Assembly (NCBI RefSeq): GCF_000690905.1
Contig: NZ_JMCL01000108.1
Coordinates: forward strand, 1-37,973
Direction of reading: 5' to 3'
From: Pseudomonas sp. Ant30-3
GTDB lineage: Bacteria > Pseudomonadota > Gammaproteobacteria > Pseudomonadales > Pseudomonadaceae
Length of the DNA stretch: 37,973 bases
The notes under the pieces are model-generated. The model was not told the origin of the DNA, made no database searches, and worked only from the letters and a program-made list of their open reading frames with translations. The stretch's first letter is position 1; each line of letters opens with the position of its first letter. The translations under genes and the position numbers were made by a program. Positions 23,351-31,547 of this stretch are shown in pieces.

Positions 23351-26290
23351 TCAACTTAACCCCAACTCACGCCAGATTCGCATGACCTGCCGGCGCTCAT
23401 CCGCGAACTGATCACCCGCAATCACGCCGGGATCCTTCTGCAAAGCCTGCCGGTGCGCGGCGGAGCGGTAGGCTTTGTAGGCCTCGCGCAGCAGACCGGC
23501 GTCTTCGGCGGGCATCAGCCCTTCCTGCTCCAGCTCTTCCAGAATGCGAATATTATCTGTCCAGCGCAGCAATGGCGGGTGTGTATGCGACCACGCCAGG
23601 GCCGCGTATTGCACCATAAATTCAATATCGACGATACCTCCGGCGTCCTGCTTGAGATCGAACCGCGCCGTGGCCTCAAAGGCATTTGCCCCGATGCCGG
23701 CCGCAGTGCTCTTTGTGCCGAGGTTATCGCGCATCTTCGCGCGCATCTCGCTGACCTCCTGACGGAGCGTCGGCAAATCTCGCGACCGGCCCAATGTCGC
23801 CGCTCGAACTTTCTCGAACGCCTGACCGACATCCTGACTTCCGACCAGCACCCGCGCGCGAACAAGCGCTTGATGCTCCCAGGTCCAGGCTTCATTTTCC
23901 TGATAACGGGCAAACGCTCCGAGCGAGCTGACCAACAGCCCGGAGGCACCGGACGGCCGCAGACGCATGTCGACTTCGTACAACTGGCCGGAGTTGGTCT
24001 GCGCCGTGAGCAAGTGAATGATGCGCTGCCCCAGCCGGTTGAAAAATTGCGCGCCGTCGATGGGTTTCGTCCCGTCGGTTTCCGCCTGCGGATCGCCGTC
24101 GTGGATGAACACCAGATCGAGGTCCGAACCGTGCCCCAGTTCCAGGCCGCCCACTTTGCCGTAACCGACAACGATAAAACCCGGATCACAAAACGTACCG
24201 TCGTTGCGCAGCGGCGTGCCGTATTTGGCCACGGTCTGCCGCCATGCCAGCGCCATCACTTGTTCGAGGATCGCTTCGGCGAGCCAGGTCAGGTAATCGC
24301 TGACTTTCATCAACGGCAGGCTGCCAGCGATTTCCGAGGCAGCCACCCGCAAGCGGTGCGCCAGCTTGAAATGGCGCAGGGCCTCCATTTGCTGTTCGAG
24401 GTCATCTTCGGGAATCCGCGTCAGGCGCTCGCGCAACTCGGCGGCAAGCTCAGGTGCCAACGGCGGCTTGAACAGCCGACCCTCATTGAGCAATTCATCG
24501 AGCAACAGCGGGAAGCGGGTGATTTGCTCGGCAATCCACGGACTCGCTGCGCACAACGTGAGCAAGCGTCGCAGTGCGCCGGGATTCTCGGTCAGCAGCA
24601 CCAGGTACGCAGAACGCCGGGCGACGGCTTCAACCAGGGGCAGAACGCGCTCCAGCACCAGATCGGGGTTGGCGTGTTCCACGGCCTGAGCCAGCAAGCG
24701 AGGGATGAACGCATCCAGACGCTCGCGCCCCAAACGTTGCATGGCTCGCAATTGCGGGCTGGCGCGCAGACCGGCCAGCGCTTTGAGCGCCTTGGTCGCA
24801 TCGACGAAACCGCCCTCGCCCAACTGGCGGCAGGCGGCCTCTTCATCCTGAGCCTCTTCCCACAGCGGCAGCCATTCACCGCCGACCACCACTTCGCTCT
24901 CGACACCCTCCTCTTCGTCCGGATCGGCAATCACCTGGCCGAAGTGCCACGCCACGCGACCGCGCCAATGCATCAGTTGCTCGTGGAAAGCCGGCCAATC
25001 GGCAAAGCCCAGCATAAACGCAATGCGTGCCTGATCCTCGGCGCCATCCGGCAGCATCTGGGTCTGGCGATCGGCGATCGCCTGAATCGCGTGCTCGGTG
25101 TAACGCAGGAATTCATAGCCTTCGCGCAGCTCGCTCACCACCGCTGGCGGCAGATAACCCTGGCCTTCCAGCGTGCTCAGTACTTTTAATAGCGGACGCT
25201 GCTGCAGGCTGAGGTCGCGACCACCGTGGATCAGCTGGAATGCCTGGGCGATGAATTCCACCTCGCGAATGCCACCCGAGCCGAGCTTGATATTGTCGGC
25301 CATGCCCTTGCGCCGCACTTCCTGCTGGATCAGCTGCTTCATGGTGCGCAGCGCTTCGATGGCGGAGAAATCCAGGTAACGCCGGTAAACGAACGGACGC
25401 AGCATTTCTTGCAGCTGCGCACCGGCGACCTGATCGCCGGCGACCACCCGCGACTTGATCATCGCGTAACGTTCCCAGTCGCGGCCCTGATCCTGGTAGT
25501 ACTGCTCCAGCGCATTGAAGCTGAGTACCAGCGCACCGGATGAGCCGTAAGGGCGCAGGCGCATGTCGACGCGAAAGACGAAACCGTCCACCGTCATCGG
25601 GTCCAGCGCCTTGATCAGCCGTTGGCCGAGACGGATGAAAAATTCCTGGTTATCCAGCGAGCGCTTCACGCCGACGGTTTCGCCGCCCTCGGGGTAGGCG
25701 AAGATCAAATCAATGTCGGACGACAGGTTCAGCTCGACCGCGCCCAGCTTGCCCATGCCGAGGATGACCATTTGCTGCGGTTCACCGCTACGCCGTCCTG
25801 TGGGCACGCCGAATTGCTGACAATGACGCGCGTACAGCCACTGATAGGCCTGATCGATACTGGCATCCGCCATGTCGGAAAGGTCACGGCACGTCTGGAT
25901 CAGGTCGGCCTGGCGGTTCAGATCACGCCAGATGATCCGCACCTGATGACGGGTGCGCTGGCGGCGCAACGCGCGCCCGAGTTCGTCTTCGGTTTCAGCG
26001 GCATTCACCGCCGCCGCGATCTGTGCGCATAACTCGCCAGGGGCAAAGCTGCGGTCGAGTTCGCCGGACTGCACCAGCGCCAGCAACATCAAAGGGTCAC
26101 GCACACTCTGTTCAATCACAAAGTCGCTGGCGGCGGTCACGCGAGCGAACTGCGCCCAGCGCTCAGGCGTCCATGCGGACAGCCCATGATCGTCATCCAG
26201 TTCGCCGACGGCCGTGCGGAACGACTGCTCGGCACGAGTGACAAATGGCAGGAGAATGCCGGGCAGTTCGGCAAGCGTAGGCAGGCTCAT
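23351..26290 (-). CDS. glnE: Bifunctional glutamine synthetase adenylyltransferase/deadenylase GlnE
   Basis: A 979-residue cytoplasmic regulator that adenylylates GlnA when nitrogen is plentiful and removes AMP when it is scarce, under PII control. Two nucleotidyltransferase folds are visible: the N-terminal removase (LNLSSDIDLIFAYPEGG, metal Asp pair) and the C-terminal transferase (LGHGSDLDLVFIHDGD). Length and order match the P. aeruginosa enzyme. AAGGA lies about 7 nt before the ATG at 26290. It is divergent to aceE across a 384-bp control region. Confidence 0.97.
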   Translation of the reverse strand: MSLPTLAELPGILLPFVTRAEQSFRTAVGELDDDHGLSAWTPERWAQFARVTAASDFVIEQSVRDPLMLLALVQSGELDRSFAPGELCAQIAAAVNAAETEDELGRALRRQRTRHQVRIIWRDLNRQADLIQTCRDLSDMADASIDQAYQWLYARHCQQFGVPTGRRSGEPQQMVILGMGKLGAVELNLSSDIDLIFAYPEGGETVGVKRSLDNQEFFIRLGQRLIKALDPMTVDGFVFRVDMRLRPYGSSGALVLSFNALEQYYQDQGRDWERYAMIKSRVVAGDQVAGAQLQEMLRPFVYRRYLDFSAIEALRTMKQLIQQEVRRKGMADNIKLGSGGIREVEFIAQAFQLIHGGRDLSLQQRPLLKVLSTLEGQGYLPPAVVSELREGYEFLRYTEHAIQAIADRQTQMLPDGAEDQARIAFMLGFADWPAFHEQLMHWRGRVAWHFGQVIADPDEEEGVESEVVVGGEWLPLWEEAQDEEAACRQLGEGGFVDATKALKALAGLRASPQLRAMQRLGRERLDAFIPRLLAQAVEHANPDLVLERVLPLVEAVARRSAYLVLLTENPGALRRLLTLCAASPWIAEQITRFPLLLDELLNEGRLFKPPLAPELAAELRERLTRIPEDDLEQQMEALRHFKLAHRLRVAASEIAGSLPLMKVSDYLTWLAEAILEQVMALAWRQTVAKYGTPLRNDGTFCDPGFIVVGYGKVGGLELGHGSDLDLVFIHDGDPQAETDGTKPIDGAQFFNRLGQRIIHLLTAQTNSGQLYEVDMRLRPSGASGLLVSSLGAFARYQENEAWTWEHQALVRARVLVGSQDVGQAFEKVRAATLGRSRDLPTLRQEVSEMRAKMRDNLGTKSTAAGIGANAFEATARFDLKQDAGGIVDIEFMVQYAALAWSHTHPPLLRWTDNIRILEELEQEGLMPAEDAGLLREAYKAYRSAAHRQALQKDPGVIAGDQFADERRQVMRIWRELGLS

Positions 26291-26430
26291 GGTCTATCCT
26301 TGATCGGCGTGTAGAAGGCTGGATGTAGTGAATTTTCAAAAAGCACTACGTGACCGACTGTCGAACAAAGGTTAGAAATAGCTGGAAATTCTTTAATGTT
26401 GGCAGAGAGCATCAAGCTTTCACCTTTTTC

Positions 26431-26449
26431 GGTTGGCAAAAGACCAACC
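26431..26449. promoter_or_regulatory. GGTTGG-N7-CCAACC inverted repeat
   Basis: Six-bp perfect arms with a 7-nt centre sit between glnE and aceE. They recall GntR-family sites such as the PdhR TTGGTnnnACCAA box, but the gap is 7 rather than 5, so the assignment is only a suggestion. It has no T-run and does not look like a terminator. Confidence 0.3.
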
Positions 26450-26496
26450 TTAACGATTATTCTCACAACGCAGCTGGAGGCCACAAGCCGCTCATC

Positions 26497-26511
26497 TGTA
26501 GTTTTACTACT
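26497..26511. promoter_or_regulatory. RccR/HexR-type operator, upstream copy
   Basis: TGTAGTTTTACTACT is 14/15 identical to the TGTAGT-N3-ACTACA palindrome (last base differs). Its centre lies 171 bp before the aceE ATG and 52 bp, about five helical turns, from the second copy. Confidence 0.6.
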
Positions 26512-26548
26512 CGTATATACATTCGGATAGCTGAAATGCCCGAAGATT

Positions 26549-26563
26549 TGTAGTAAAACTACA
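26549..26563. promoter_or_regulatory. RccR/HexR-type operator, downstream copy
   Basis: TGTAGTAAAACTACA is a perfect TGTAGT-N3-ACTACA palindrome. A 15-bp site upstream of aceE is described for RccR of P. fluorescens, the RpiR-family repressor whose affinity for this site drops when it binds KDPG. Its relative HexR uses a similar motif, so RccR is inferred from the aceE location. Confidence 0.75.
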
Positions 26564-26674
26564 CGCCGCCGGAACCTACCTCTCGGCAATCCAAGAATTT
26601 ATATCGTCTGCCCACAAGGCCAGTCGCAAACTCAGGCAACCGATTCTGGAAGCCTTTCCGCCCTGGAGCAAGCC

Positions 26675-29320
26675 ATGCAAGACCTCGATCCCGTCGAAAC
26701 CCAGGAATGGCTGGACGCCCTGGAATCGGTTCTCGACAAAGAAGGCGAAAACCGCGCTCATTATCTGATGACCCGTTTGGGCGAACTCGCGACCCGCAGC
26801 GGTTCGCAGTTGCCTTACGCCATCACCACGCCATACCGCAACACCATTCCCGTTACCCACGAAGCACGCATGCCTGGCGACCTGTTCATGGAACGCCGCA
26901 TTCGCTCGCTGGTACGCTGGAACGCGATGGCCATGGTGATGCGCACGAACCTGAAGGATTCTGACCTGGGCGGTCACATCTCCAGCTTCGCTTCCAGCGC
27001 AACCTTGTACGACATCGGCTTCAACTATTTCTTCCAGGCCCCGACCGATGAACACGGCGGCGACCTGATCTACTTCCAGGGTCACACCTCGCCAGGCGTT
27101 TACGCCCGCGCATTCATGGAAGGCCGCATCACCGAAGACCAGATGAACAACTTCCGCCAGGAAGTCGACGGTCAGGGCCTGTCGTCCTACCCGCACCCTT
27201 GGCTGATGCCTGATTTCTGGCAGTTCCCGACCGTATCCATGGGTCTGGGCCCGATCCAGGCGATCTACCAGGCACGCTTCATGAAATACCTGGAAGCGCG
27301 TGGCTTCATCCCTGAAGGCAAGCAGAAAGTCTGGTGCTTCCTGGGCGACGGCGAGTGTGACGAGCCGGAATCCCTGGGCGCAATCTCGCTGGCTGGCCGC
27401 GAGAAGCTCGACAACCTGATCTTCGTCATCAACTGCAACCTGCAGCGCCTCGACGGCCCGGTTCGCGGTAACGGCAAGATCATCCAGGAACTTGAAGGCG
27501 TGTTCCGCGGTGCTCAGTGGAACGTGACCAAAGTCATTTGGGGCCGTTTCTGGGACCCACTGCTGGCCAAAGACGTCGACGGTATCCTGCAACGTCGCAT
27601 GGACGAAGTCATCGACGGCGAGTACCAGAACTACAAAGCCAAAGACGGCGCGTTCGTGCGTGAACACTTCTTCAACACGCCTGAACTCAAAGCGATGGTT
27701 GCAGACCTGTCCGACGACGAAATCTGGAAACTCAACCGTGGCGGCCACGACCCGTACAAGGTCTACGCGGCGTACCACGAAGCGGTCAACCACAAAGAAC
27801 AACCAACCGTCATCCTGGCCAAGACCATCAAGGGTTATGGCACCGGTGCCGGCGAAGCGAAAAACACCGCACACAACACCAAGAAAGTCGATGTCGACAG
27901 CCTGAAGCTGTTCCGCGACCGTTTCGACATTCCGGTGCGCGACGACGAACTCGAGAACCTGCCGTTCTTCAAGCCGGAGCCGAACAGCGCCGAAGCCCGT
28001 TACCTGAGCGAGCGCCGCACCGCACTGGGCGGTTTCGTGCCACAGCGTCGCGCCAAGAGCTTCGACATTCCGACACCGCCGCTCGATACCCTCAAGGCTA
28101 TCCTGGACGGCTCGGGCGACCGTGAAATTTCCACCACCATGGCTTTCGTGCGGATCCTCGCGCAACTGGTCAAGGACAAGGAAATCGGCTCGCGCATCGT
28201 TCCGATCATCCCGGACGAAGCCCGTACCTTCGGTATGGAAGGCATGTTCCGTCAGTTGGGCATCTACTCCTCCGTCGGCCAGCTCTACGAGCCAGTCGAT
28301 AAAGACCAGGTGATGTTCTACAAGGAAGACAAGAAGGGCCAGATTCTCGAAGAAGGCATCAACGAAGCGGGCGCCATGAGCTCCTTCATCGCTGCCGGTA
28401 CTTCGTACTCCAGCCACAACCAGCCAATGCTGCCGTTCTACATCTTCTACTCGATGTTCGGCTTCCAGCGTATCGGCGACCTCGCCTGGGCCGCTGGCGA
28501 CAGCCGTACCCGTGGCTTCCTGATCGGCGGCACCGCCGGCCGGACCACGCTGAACGGCGAAGGCCTGCAACACGAAGACGGACACAGCCACATCCTGGCC
28601 GCGACCATCCCGAACTGCCGCACCTATGATCCAACCTACGGCTACGAGCTGGCGGTGATCATTCAGGACGGCATGAAGAAAATGACCGAAGAGCAACAGG
28701 ACGTTTTCTACTACATCACCGTGATGAACGAGTCGTACCAGCAGCCAGCCATGCCGGCCGGTGCCGAAGAAGGCATCAAGAAAGGCATGTACCTGCTCGA
28801 GGAAGACACCCGCGAAGCGGCGCACCACGTTCAGCTGATGGGCTCCGGCACCATCCTGCGTGAAGTGCGTGAAGCAGCGAAGATCCTGCGTGAAGAGTTC
28901 AACATCGGCGCTGACGTCTGGAGCGTTACCAGCTTCAACGAGCTGCGTCGCGATGGCCTGGCCGTCGAGCGCAGCAACCGTCTGCACCCGGGTCAGAAGC
29001 CGCAACTGAGCTATGTCGAACAGTGCCTGAACGGCCGTAAAGGTCCGGTCATTGCGTCTACCGACTACATGAAGATGTTCGCTGAGCAAATCCGCCAGTG
29101 GGTCCCGTCCAAGGAATTCAAAGTCCTGGGCACCGACGGTTTCGGCCGCAGTGACAGCCGCAAGAAGCTGCGTCACTTCTTCGAAGTCGATCGTCAATTT
29201 GTGGTGTTGGCAGCCCTGGAAGCATTGGCTGACCGTGGCGACATCGAACCTAAAGTGGTGGCAGAAGCCATCGCCAAGTTCGGCATCGACCCGGAAAAAC
29301 GCAACCCACTGGACTGCTGA
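26675..29320 (+). CDS. aceE: Pyruvate dehydrogenase E1 component AceE
   Basis: An 881-residue homodimeric E1 that decarboxylates pyruvate with thiamine diphosphate and reductively acetylates the lipoyl groups of AceF. The ThDP signature GDGECDEPESL ends in VINCNLQ (GDG...NCN). Length agrees with E. coli (887) and P. aeruginosa (882). GGAG at 26665-26668 lies 6 nt before the ATG. It is the first gene of aceE-aceF, with two RccR-type palindromes upstream, which predicts higher expression when KDPG builds up on sugars. An 873-codon open frame on the opposite strand is only a by-product of its codon use. Confidence 0.98.
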   Translation: MQDLDPVETQEWLDALESVLDKEGENRAHYLMTRLGELATRSGSQLPYAITTPYRNTIPVTHEARMPGDLFMERRIRSLVRWNAMAMVMRTNLKDSDLGGHISSFASSATLYDIGFNYFFQAPTDEHGGDLIYFQGHTSPGVYARAFMEGRITEDQMNNFRQEVDGQGLSSYPHPWLMPDFWQFPTVSMGLGPIQAIYQARFMKYLEARGFIPEGKQKVWCFLGDGECDEPESLGAISLAGREKLDNLIFVINCNLQRLDGPVRGNGKIIQELEGVFRGAQWNVTKVIWGRFWDPLLAKDVDGILQRRMDEVIDGEYQNYKAKDGAFVREHFFNTPELKAMVADLSDDEIWKLNRGGHDPYKVYAAYHEAVNHKEQPTVILAKTIKGYGTGAGEAKNTAHNTKKVDVDSLKLFRDRFDIPVRDDELENLPFFKPEPNSAEARYLSERRTALGGFVPQRRAKSFDIPTPPLDTLKAILDGSGDREISTTMAFVRILAQLVKDKEIGSRIVPIIPDEARTFGMEGMFRQLGIYSSVGQLYEPVDKDQVMFYKEDKKGQILEEGINEAGAMSSFIAAGTSYSSHNQPMLPFYIFYSMFGFQRIGDLAWAAGDSRTRGFLIGGTAGRTTLNGEGLQHEDGHSHILAATIPNCRTYDPTYGYELAVIIQDGMKKMTEEQQDVFYYITVMNESYQQPAMPAGAEEGIKKGMYLLEEDTREAAHHVQLMGSGTILREVREAAKILREEFNIGADVWSVTSFNELRRDGLAVERSNRLHPGQKPQLSYVEQCLNGRKGPVIASTDYMKMFAEQIRQWVPSKEFKVLGTDGFGRSDSRKKLRHFFEVDRQFVVLAALEALADRGDIEPKVVAEAIAKFGIDPEKRNPLDC

Positions 29321-29331
29321 GGAGACACTCT

Positions 29332-31293
29332 GTGAGCGAACTCATTCGCGTACCTGACATCGGCAGCGGTGAAGGTGAAGTAATTGAACTGTTTGTGAAG
29401 GTCGGCGACCGTATCGAAGCCGAGCAAAGCATCCTGACGCTGGAGTCGGACAAGGCGAGCATGGAAGTGCCTGCGCCGAAAGCCGGTATCGTCAAAAGCC
29501 TGAAAGTGAAACTGGGCGATCGTCTGAAAGAAGGCGACGAGTTGCTGGAGCTGGAAGTCGAGGGCGCTGCTGAAGCGGCTCCTGCGGCTGCCGCTGCGCC
29601 GGCTGCCAAGGCTGAAGAGAAACCGGCTGCCGCACCTGCTGCTGCCGCTGCTCCAGCCGCTGCACCTGCTGCTGCTTCGATTCAGCAAGTGCACGTGCCG
29701 GACATCGGTTCGTCGGGCAAGGCCCAGATCATCGAGATCCAGGTCAAGGTTGGCGACACCGTCGAGGCTGATCAGTCACTGATCACCCTGGAGTCCGACA
29801 AGGCCAGCATGGAAATCCCGTCGCCTGCCGCTGGCGTGGTCAAGGCCATCAGCGTCAAGCTCAACGACGAAGTCGGTACCGGCGACCTGATTCTGGACCT
29901 GGAAGTGGCAGGTGCTGCGGCACCGGCCGCTGCCGCGCCAGCTCAGGCTGCTGCACCTGCCGCCGCCGCTGCTCCAGCGCCTGATGCTGCTCCGGCTGCG
30001 CCGGCTGCGGACACCGTTCAGGACATTCACGTGCCGGACATCGGTTCGTCGGGCAAGGCCAAGATCATCGAAGTACTGGTCAAGGCTGGCGACACCGTCA
30101 CCGCCGATCAGTCGCTGATCACCCTGGAATCCGACAAGGCGAGCATGGAAATCCCGTCGCCTGCCGCTGGCGTCGTCGAAAGCGTTTCGATCAAGCTGGA
30201 CGACGAAGTCGGTACCGGCGACCTGATCCTCAAGCTGAAAGTCAAAGGCGCTGCGCCTGCTGCTGCTCCGGCTGCTGCCGCACCGGCTTCGGCACCTGCA
30301 GCTGCCAAGCCTGAAGCGGCTCCTGCCGCCGCTGCACCGGCCGCACCGGCTGCTGCCCCGGCCAAACCGGGCGCCAAGGTTCATGCAGGCCCGGCAGTAC
30401 GCCAACTGGCCCGCGAATTCGGCGTCGAACTGAGCGCGGTCAGCTCCAGCGGCCCGCACGGCCGTGTGCTGAAAGAAGACGTGCAGGTTTACGTCAAAGC
30501 CATGATGCAGAAGGCCAAGGAAGCACCGGCCGCTGCTGGCGGTGCAACCGGTGGCGCGGGCATTCCGCCGATTCCGGTAGTGGACTTCAGCCGTTTCGGT
30601 GAAACCGAAGAAGTGCCGATGACTCGCCTGATGCAAATCGGCGCGTCGAGCCTGCACCGCAGCTGGTTGAACATTCCGCACGTGACTCAGTTCGATTCTG
30701 CTGATATCACCGACCTGGAAGCGTTCCGCATCGCTCAGAAAACCGTTGCAGAGAAGGCCGGCGTCAAGCTGACCATCCTGCCGCTGCTGCTCAAATCCTG
30801 CGCGCACCTGCTCAAGGAACTGCCGGACTTCAACAGTTCGCTGGCGCCAAGCGGCAAGGCAATCATCCGCAAGAAGTACGTGAACATCGGCTTCGCGGTG
30901 GATACGCCTGAAGGCCTGCTGGTCCCGGTCATCAAGAACGTCGACCAGAAGAGCCTGCTGCAGCTGGCTGCCGAGGCCGCTGCGCTGGCTGCCAAGGCCC
31001 GCGACAAGAAGCTCACCGCTGACGACATGCAAGGCGCCTGCTTCACCATTTCCAGCCTCGGTCACATTGGCGGCACCGGCTTCACGCCGATCGTCAACGC
31101 GCCGGAAGTGGCGATCCTCGGTGTTTCCAAGGCAACCATTCAGCCAGTCTGGGATGGCAAAGCCTTCCAGCCGAAACTGATGCTGCCACTGTCGCTGTCC
31201 TACGATCACCGTGTGATCAACGGCGCTGCGGCTGCACGCTTCACCAAGCGCCTGAGCGATCTGCTGGCCGACATCCGCACCATTCTGCTGTAA
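29332..31293 (+). CDS. aceF: Dihydrolipoyl acetyltransferase AceF (three lipoyl domains)
   Basis: A 653-residue E2 core of pyruvate dehydrogenase, moving acetyl from lipoate to CoA. Three lipoyl domains carry LESDKASME at Lys41, Lys157 and Lys269. They are joined by long Ala/Pro linkers typical of mobile E2 arms. A peripheral-subunit-binding domain follows (VHAGPAVRQLAREFG, GPHGRVLKEDV), then the acyltransferase domain with SYDHRVING (catalytic His626). Three domains match E. coli and Azotobacter; from memory the PAO1 protein is shorter, with two. The start is GTG at 29332, with GAGGAG overlapping the aceE stop. Domains 2 and 3 are nearly identical in DNA as well as protein. Confidence 0.97.
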   Translation: MSELIRVPDIGSGEGEVIELFVKVGDRIEAEQSILTLESDKASMEVPAPKAGIVKSLKVKLGDRLKEGDELLELEVEGAAEAAPAAAAAPAAKAEEKPAAAPAAAAAPAAAPAAASIQQVHVPDIGSSGKAQIIEIQVKVGDTVEADQSLITLESDKASMEIPSPAAGVVKAISVKLNDEVGTGDLILDLEVAGAAAPAAAAPAQAAAPAAAAAPAPDAAPAAPAADTVQDIHVPDIGSSGKAKIIEVLVKAGDTVTADQSLITLESDKASMEIPSPAAGVVESVSIKLDDEVGTGDLILKLKVKGAAPAAAPAAAAPASAPAAAKPEAAPAAAAPAAPAAAPAKPGAKVHAGPAVRQLAREFGVELSAVSSSGPHGRVLKEDVQVYVKAMMQKAKEAPAAAGGATGGAGIPPIPVVDFSRFGETEEVPMTRLMQIGASSLHRSWLNIPHVTQFDSADITDLEAFRIAQKTVAEKAGVKLTILPLLLKSCAHLLKELPDFNSSLAPSGKAIIRKKYVNIGFAVDTPEGLLVPVIKNVDQKSLLQLAAEAAALAAKARDKKLTADDMQGACFTISSLGHIGGTGFTPIVNAPEVAILGVSKATIQPVWDGKAFQPKLMLPLSLSYDHRVINGAAAARFTKRLSDLLADIRTILL

Positions 31294-31300
31294 CCGCATC

Positions 31301-31322
31301 GGCCCTCCTTTACCGGAGGGCC
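31301..31322 (+). terminator. Hairpin just after aceF
   Basis: GGCCCTCC / GGAGGGCC, an 8-bp perfect stem with a 6-nt loop, starts 8 nt after the aceF stop. The flank TGTTGTGATC is only weakly T-rich, so it may act mainly in RNA stability. Confidence 0.55.
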
Positions 31323-31364
31323 TGTTGTGATCCACGTTTTCCGAGCGCCACGCTCGTACCTCAA

Positions 31365-31392
31365 CCCCGTCAACTTGGCGGGGCTTTTTTTT
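31365..31392 (+). terminator. Rho-independent terminator of aceEF
   Basis: CCCCGTC pairs with GGCGGGG (one G-U) around a short loop, directly followed by C and eight T. This is the strongest terminator in the window and closes the aceE-aceF transcript. Confidence 0.9.
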
Positions 31393-31493
31393 GCCTGGGT
31401 TTTTTAATCTTACAACCACTTCCTACTTTTTTAGCTGACTTCACCTACAAGTCGCATCCATTTCGGCTCGATATTTTTCAGGATTCAATACTT

Positions 31494-31509
31494 AGGCTTG
31501 GTCAAGCCT
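31494..31509. promoter_or_regulatory. Palindrome upstream of the PhoD-like gene
   Basis: AGGCTTG-GT-CAAGCCT has perfect 7-bp arms and lies 39 bp before the PhoD-like start. It is well placed to be an operator. No matching regulator is recognised. Confidence 0.4.
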
Positions 31510-31547
31510 CAAAGACAAGTAACCCCTGAAATCATAATGAACTTCGA

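Larger units (their letters stand above)
26291..26674. promoter_or_regulatory. 384-bp glnE/aceE divergent control region
   Basis: This gene-free, AT-richer stretch separates glnE and aceE. It holds a GGTTGG-N7-CCAACC inverted repeat (26431-26449) and two 15-bp RccR-type palindromes (26497-26511, 26549-26563). I see no convincing protein gene in it; the open frames seen there have no homologous look. A clear -35/-10 pair for aceE could not be chosen by eye. Confidence 0.7.

Noticed and set aside
23453..25189. A 578-codon open frame antisense to glnE
   Set aside because: It lies wholly inside glnE, is rich in Arg, Gln and His, and shows no domain.
26287..26589. A short frame upstream of glnE on the minus strand
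   Set aside because: It crosses the RccR-type palindromes, lacks a ribosome site and resembles nothing known.
26576..29197. An 873-codon open frame antisense to aceE
   Set aside because: It mirrors aceE exactly, has no ribosome site or recognisable domain, and is explained by GC-rich third codon positions in a highly expressed gene.
29776..31419. A 547-codon open frame antisense to aceF
   Set aside because: It runs through the Ala/Pro linkers as Ser/Arg/Gly repeats, a mirror of codon bias.
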